This document shows positions 6,571 through 7,572 of a DNA stretch of 7,572 nt, one piece after another. Origin of the DNA: Elusimicrobiota bacterium (lineage in GTDB: Bacteria; Elusimicrobiota; Elusimicrobia; Elusimicrobiales; Elusimicrobiaceae); contig JAISVV010000086.1 of assembly GCA_031271365.1 (NCBI GenBank), positions 1-7,572 on the forward strand, in the 5' to 3' direction. The notes under the pieces were generated by a model. That model was not told the origin of the DNA, made no database searches, and saw nothing but the letters and a program-made list of their open reading frames with translations. How positions within the stretch are numbered: position 1 is the stretch's first letter; every line of letters begins with the position of its first letter. The position numbers were made by a program, and so were the translations under genes.

Positions 6571-7572
6571 AAGTACTTATTTTGGGCGCGGACGGGTTTA
6601 TCGGGTCGCATCTTGTGGAAAAAATTTTAAAAGAAACCGACTGGCAGGTTACCGCTTTTGACCTGAATAAAAAAAATCTAAAAAAAGTTAAACACCCAAA
6701 TTTTACTTTTAAAAAAGGCGATATTTTTAAGGCTGATAAATGGCTTGATAAGCAGGTTGCCGCGTGCGACGCCGTGCTGCCTTTGGTGGGCGTTGCAAAG
6801 CCGATGTATTACATCAAAAAACCCGTATGGACTTTTGAGCTGGACTTTGAGCAAAACCTTAAAGTGGTAAAAATGTGTCTTAAGCATAAAAAGCGGGTGA
6901 TTTTCCCCTCCACCTCGGAGGTTTACGGCATGAGCCCCGATAAAATTTTAGACGAGCAAACCTCGCCTTTAATGCTTGGCCCCATTAATAAAATGCGCTG
7001 GATTTACAGCTGCTCCAAACAGATGATGGACCGCGTTATAACCGCCTACGCGCAGGAGTACGGCCTGCGCTACACTTTGTTCAGGCCGTTTAACTGGGTG
7101 GGCGCGCGGCTTGATACTTTTGAAGACGCCAAAGCCCGCGCGGCGCGCAGCATAACGCAGATGTTTTACGACGTTATCAAAGGCCGGCCCGTTATTTTGG
7201 TTAACGGCGGGCGGCAGCGGCGCAGCTTTACCTACATCGGCGACGCGCTGGAGGCTTTGCTTTTAATCATCGCCAACGATAATGATAAAACCAACGGCCA
7301 GATTTTTAACATCGGCAACCCGGACAACAACCATTCCGTTAAAGAACTTGCCGCCGCCATAGTGGAAGTAATGGGCGAGTTTAAAGACTACAAACCTTAT
7401 GCGGATAAGGCGCAAATTACCGCGCAAAGCGCGGCGGAGTATTACGGCAAAACCTACGAAGACGCCGCCGACCGCCGCCCGAACATAGCTAATATTTTTG
7501 ACAAACTGGGCTGGGCGCCCAAAACAACGCTGCGCCAAATGATAAGGCTGACGCTGGAAGATTACCTTAGCG
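6567..7572 (+). CDS. arnA: UDP-glucuronate oxidative decarboxylase (stand-alone ArnA C-terminal domain; 3' end outside window)
   Basis: The open frame runs from ATG at 6567 to the window edge, giving 335 residues; by comparison with E. coli ArnA about ten are missing. This short-chain dehydrogenase oxidises UDP-glucuronate with NAD+ and decarboxylates it to UDP-4-keto-arabinose. The NAD motif GADGFIG spans 7-13. Ser117-Glu118 in PSTSEVYG correspond to the decarboxylation residues S433-E434 of E. coli ArnA. Tyr147 and Lys151 form the YxxxK pair, and Arg303 in ADRRPNI aligns with R619. FRPFNWVGARLD (172-183) and the SAAEYYGK segment (288-295) are also ArnA-like. Retention of S-E-R favours decarboxylase over a 4-epimerase. 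It has a strong binding site, GAGGAG (6556-6561), 5 bases before the ATG and overlaps the formyltransferase gene by ATGA, so translation is probably coupled. Confidence 0.94.
   Translation, partial: MKVLILGADGFIGSHLVEKILKETDWQVTAFDLNKKNLKKVKHPNFTFKKGDIFKADKWLDKQVAACDAVLPLVGVAKPMYYIKKPVWTFELDFEQNLKVVKMCLKHKKRVIFPSTSEVYGMSPDKILDEQTSPLMLGPINKMRWIYSCSKQMMDRVITAYAQEYGLRYTLFRPFNWVGARLDTFEDAKARAARSITQMFYDVIKGRPVILVNGGRQRRSFTYIGDALEALLLIIANDNDKTNGQIFNIGNPDNNHSVKELAAAIVEVMGEFKDYKPYADKAQITAQSAAEYYGKTYEDAADRRPNIANIFDKLGWAPKTTLRQMIRLTLEDYLS

Noticed and set aside
7263..7538. Minus-strand open frame of 91 codons near the window end
   Set aside because: It lies antisense to the ArnA dehydrogenase, whose conserved YYGK and RRP region spans exactly this stretch.
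1..7572. CRISPR array, insertion sequence, attachment site or novel defence system
   Set aside because: No spaced direct repeats, transposase-like frame or terminal inverted repeats were seen. tRNA-Ser is intact, with no duplicated 3' end in the window that would mark an integration site.

Overview
The window comes from a Gram-negative bacterium that makes lipopolysaccharide. It carries an MsbA-type lipid flippase and most of the pathway that makes 4-amino-4-deoxy-L-arabinose (L-Ara4N), the sugar used to mask lipid A phosphates and give resistance to polymyxin and cationic peptides. The proteins are clearly homologous to enterobacterial Arn proteins but diverged. Base composition is mixed, with GC-rich codons beside A/T-rich runs, and ArnA is split. 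This argues against an enteric bacterium. A deep-branching group such as Elusimicrobiota is a guess only; nothing in the window fixes the phylum.

Layout. Bases 1-122 hold the last 39 codons of a gene resembling MTA/SAH nucleosidase (mtnN). Bases 171-1961 (+) encode an MsbA-like ABC exporter. It ends at a strong two-way hairpin terminator (1987-2030) that also closes a minus-strand tRNA-Ser(GGA) gene (2030-2117). Upstream of the tRNA are an extended -10 promoter and a small terminator-like hairpin. Bases 2208-3521 (-) encode UDP-glucose 6-dehydrogenase (ugd). An 87-base A/T-rich region (3522-3608) separates ugd from a divergent plus-strand operon: arnB (3609-4778), arnC (4782-5720), a stand-alone ArnA formyltransferase (5704-6570) and a stand-alone ArnA dehydrogenase/decarboxylase (6567 to beyond 7572).

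How the genes work together. Ugd oxidises UDP-glucose to UDP-glucuronate. The ArnA dehydrogenase decarboxylates that to UDP-4-keto-arabinose, and ArnB transaminates this to UDP-L-Ara4N. The ArnA formyltransferase N-formylates it, and ArnC moves the formylated sugar to undecaprenyl phosphate at the membrane. ArnD (deformylase) and ArnT (transfer to lipid A) are not in the window and would be expected downstream. The order B-C-A(FT)-A(DH) matches the enterobacterial arnBCADTEF order, except that arnA is two overlapping genes and ugd sits directly beside the operon.

No CRISPR array, insertion sequence, phage gene or clear transfer signature was seen, and no stretch over 300 bases lacks a gene. 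The most notable points are the split ArnA, the overlapping divergent promoters of ugd and arnB, and the compact arrangement of hairpins around the tRNA gene.
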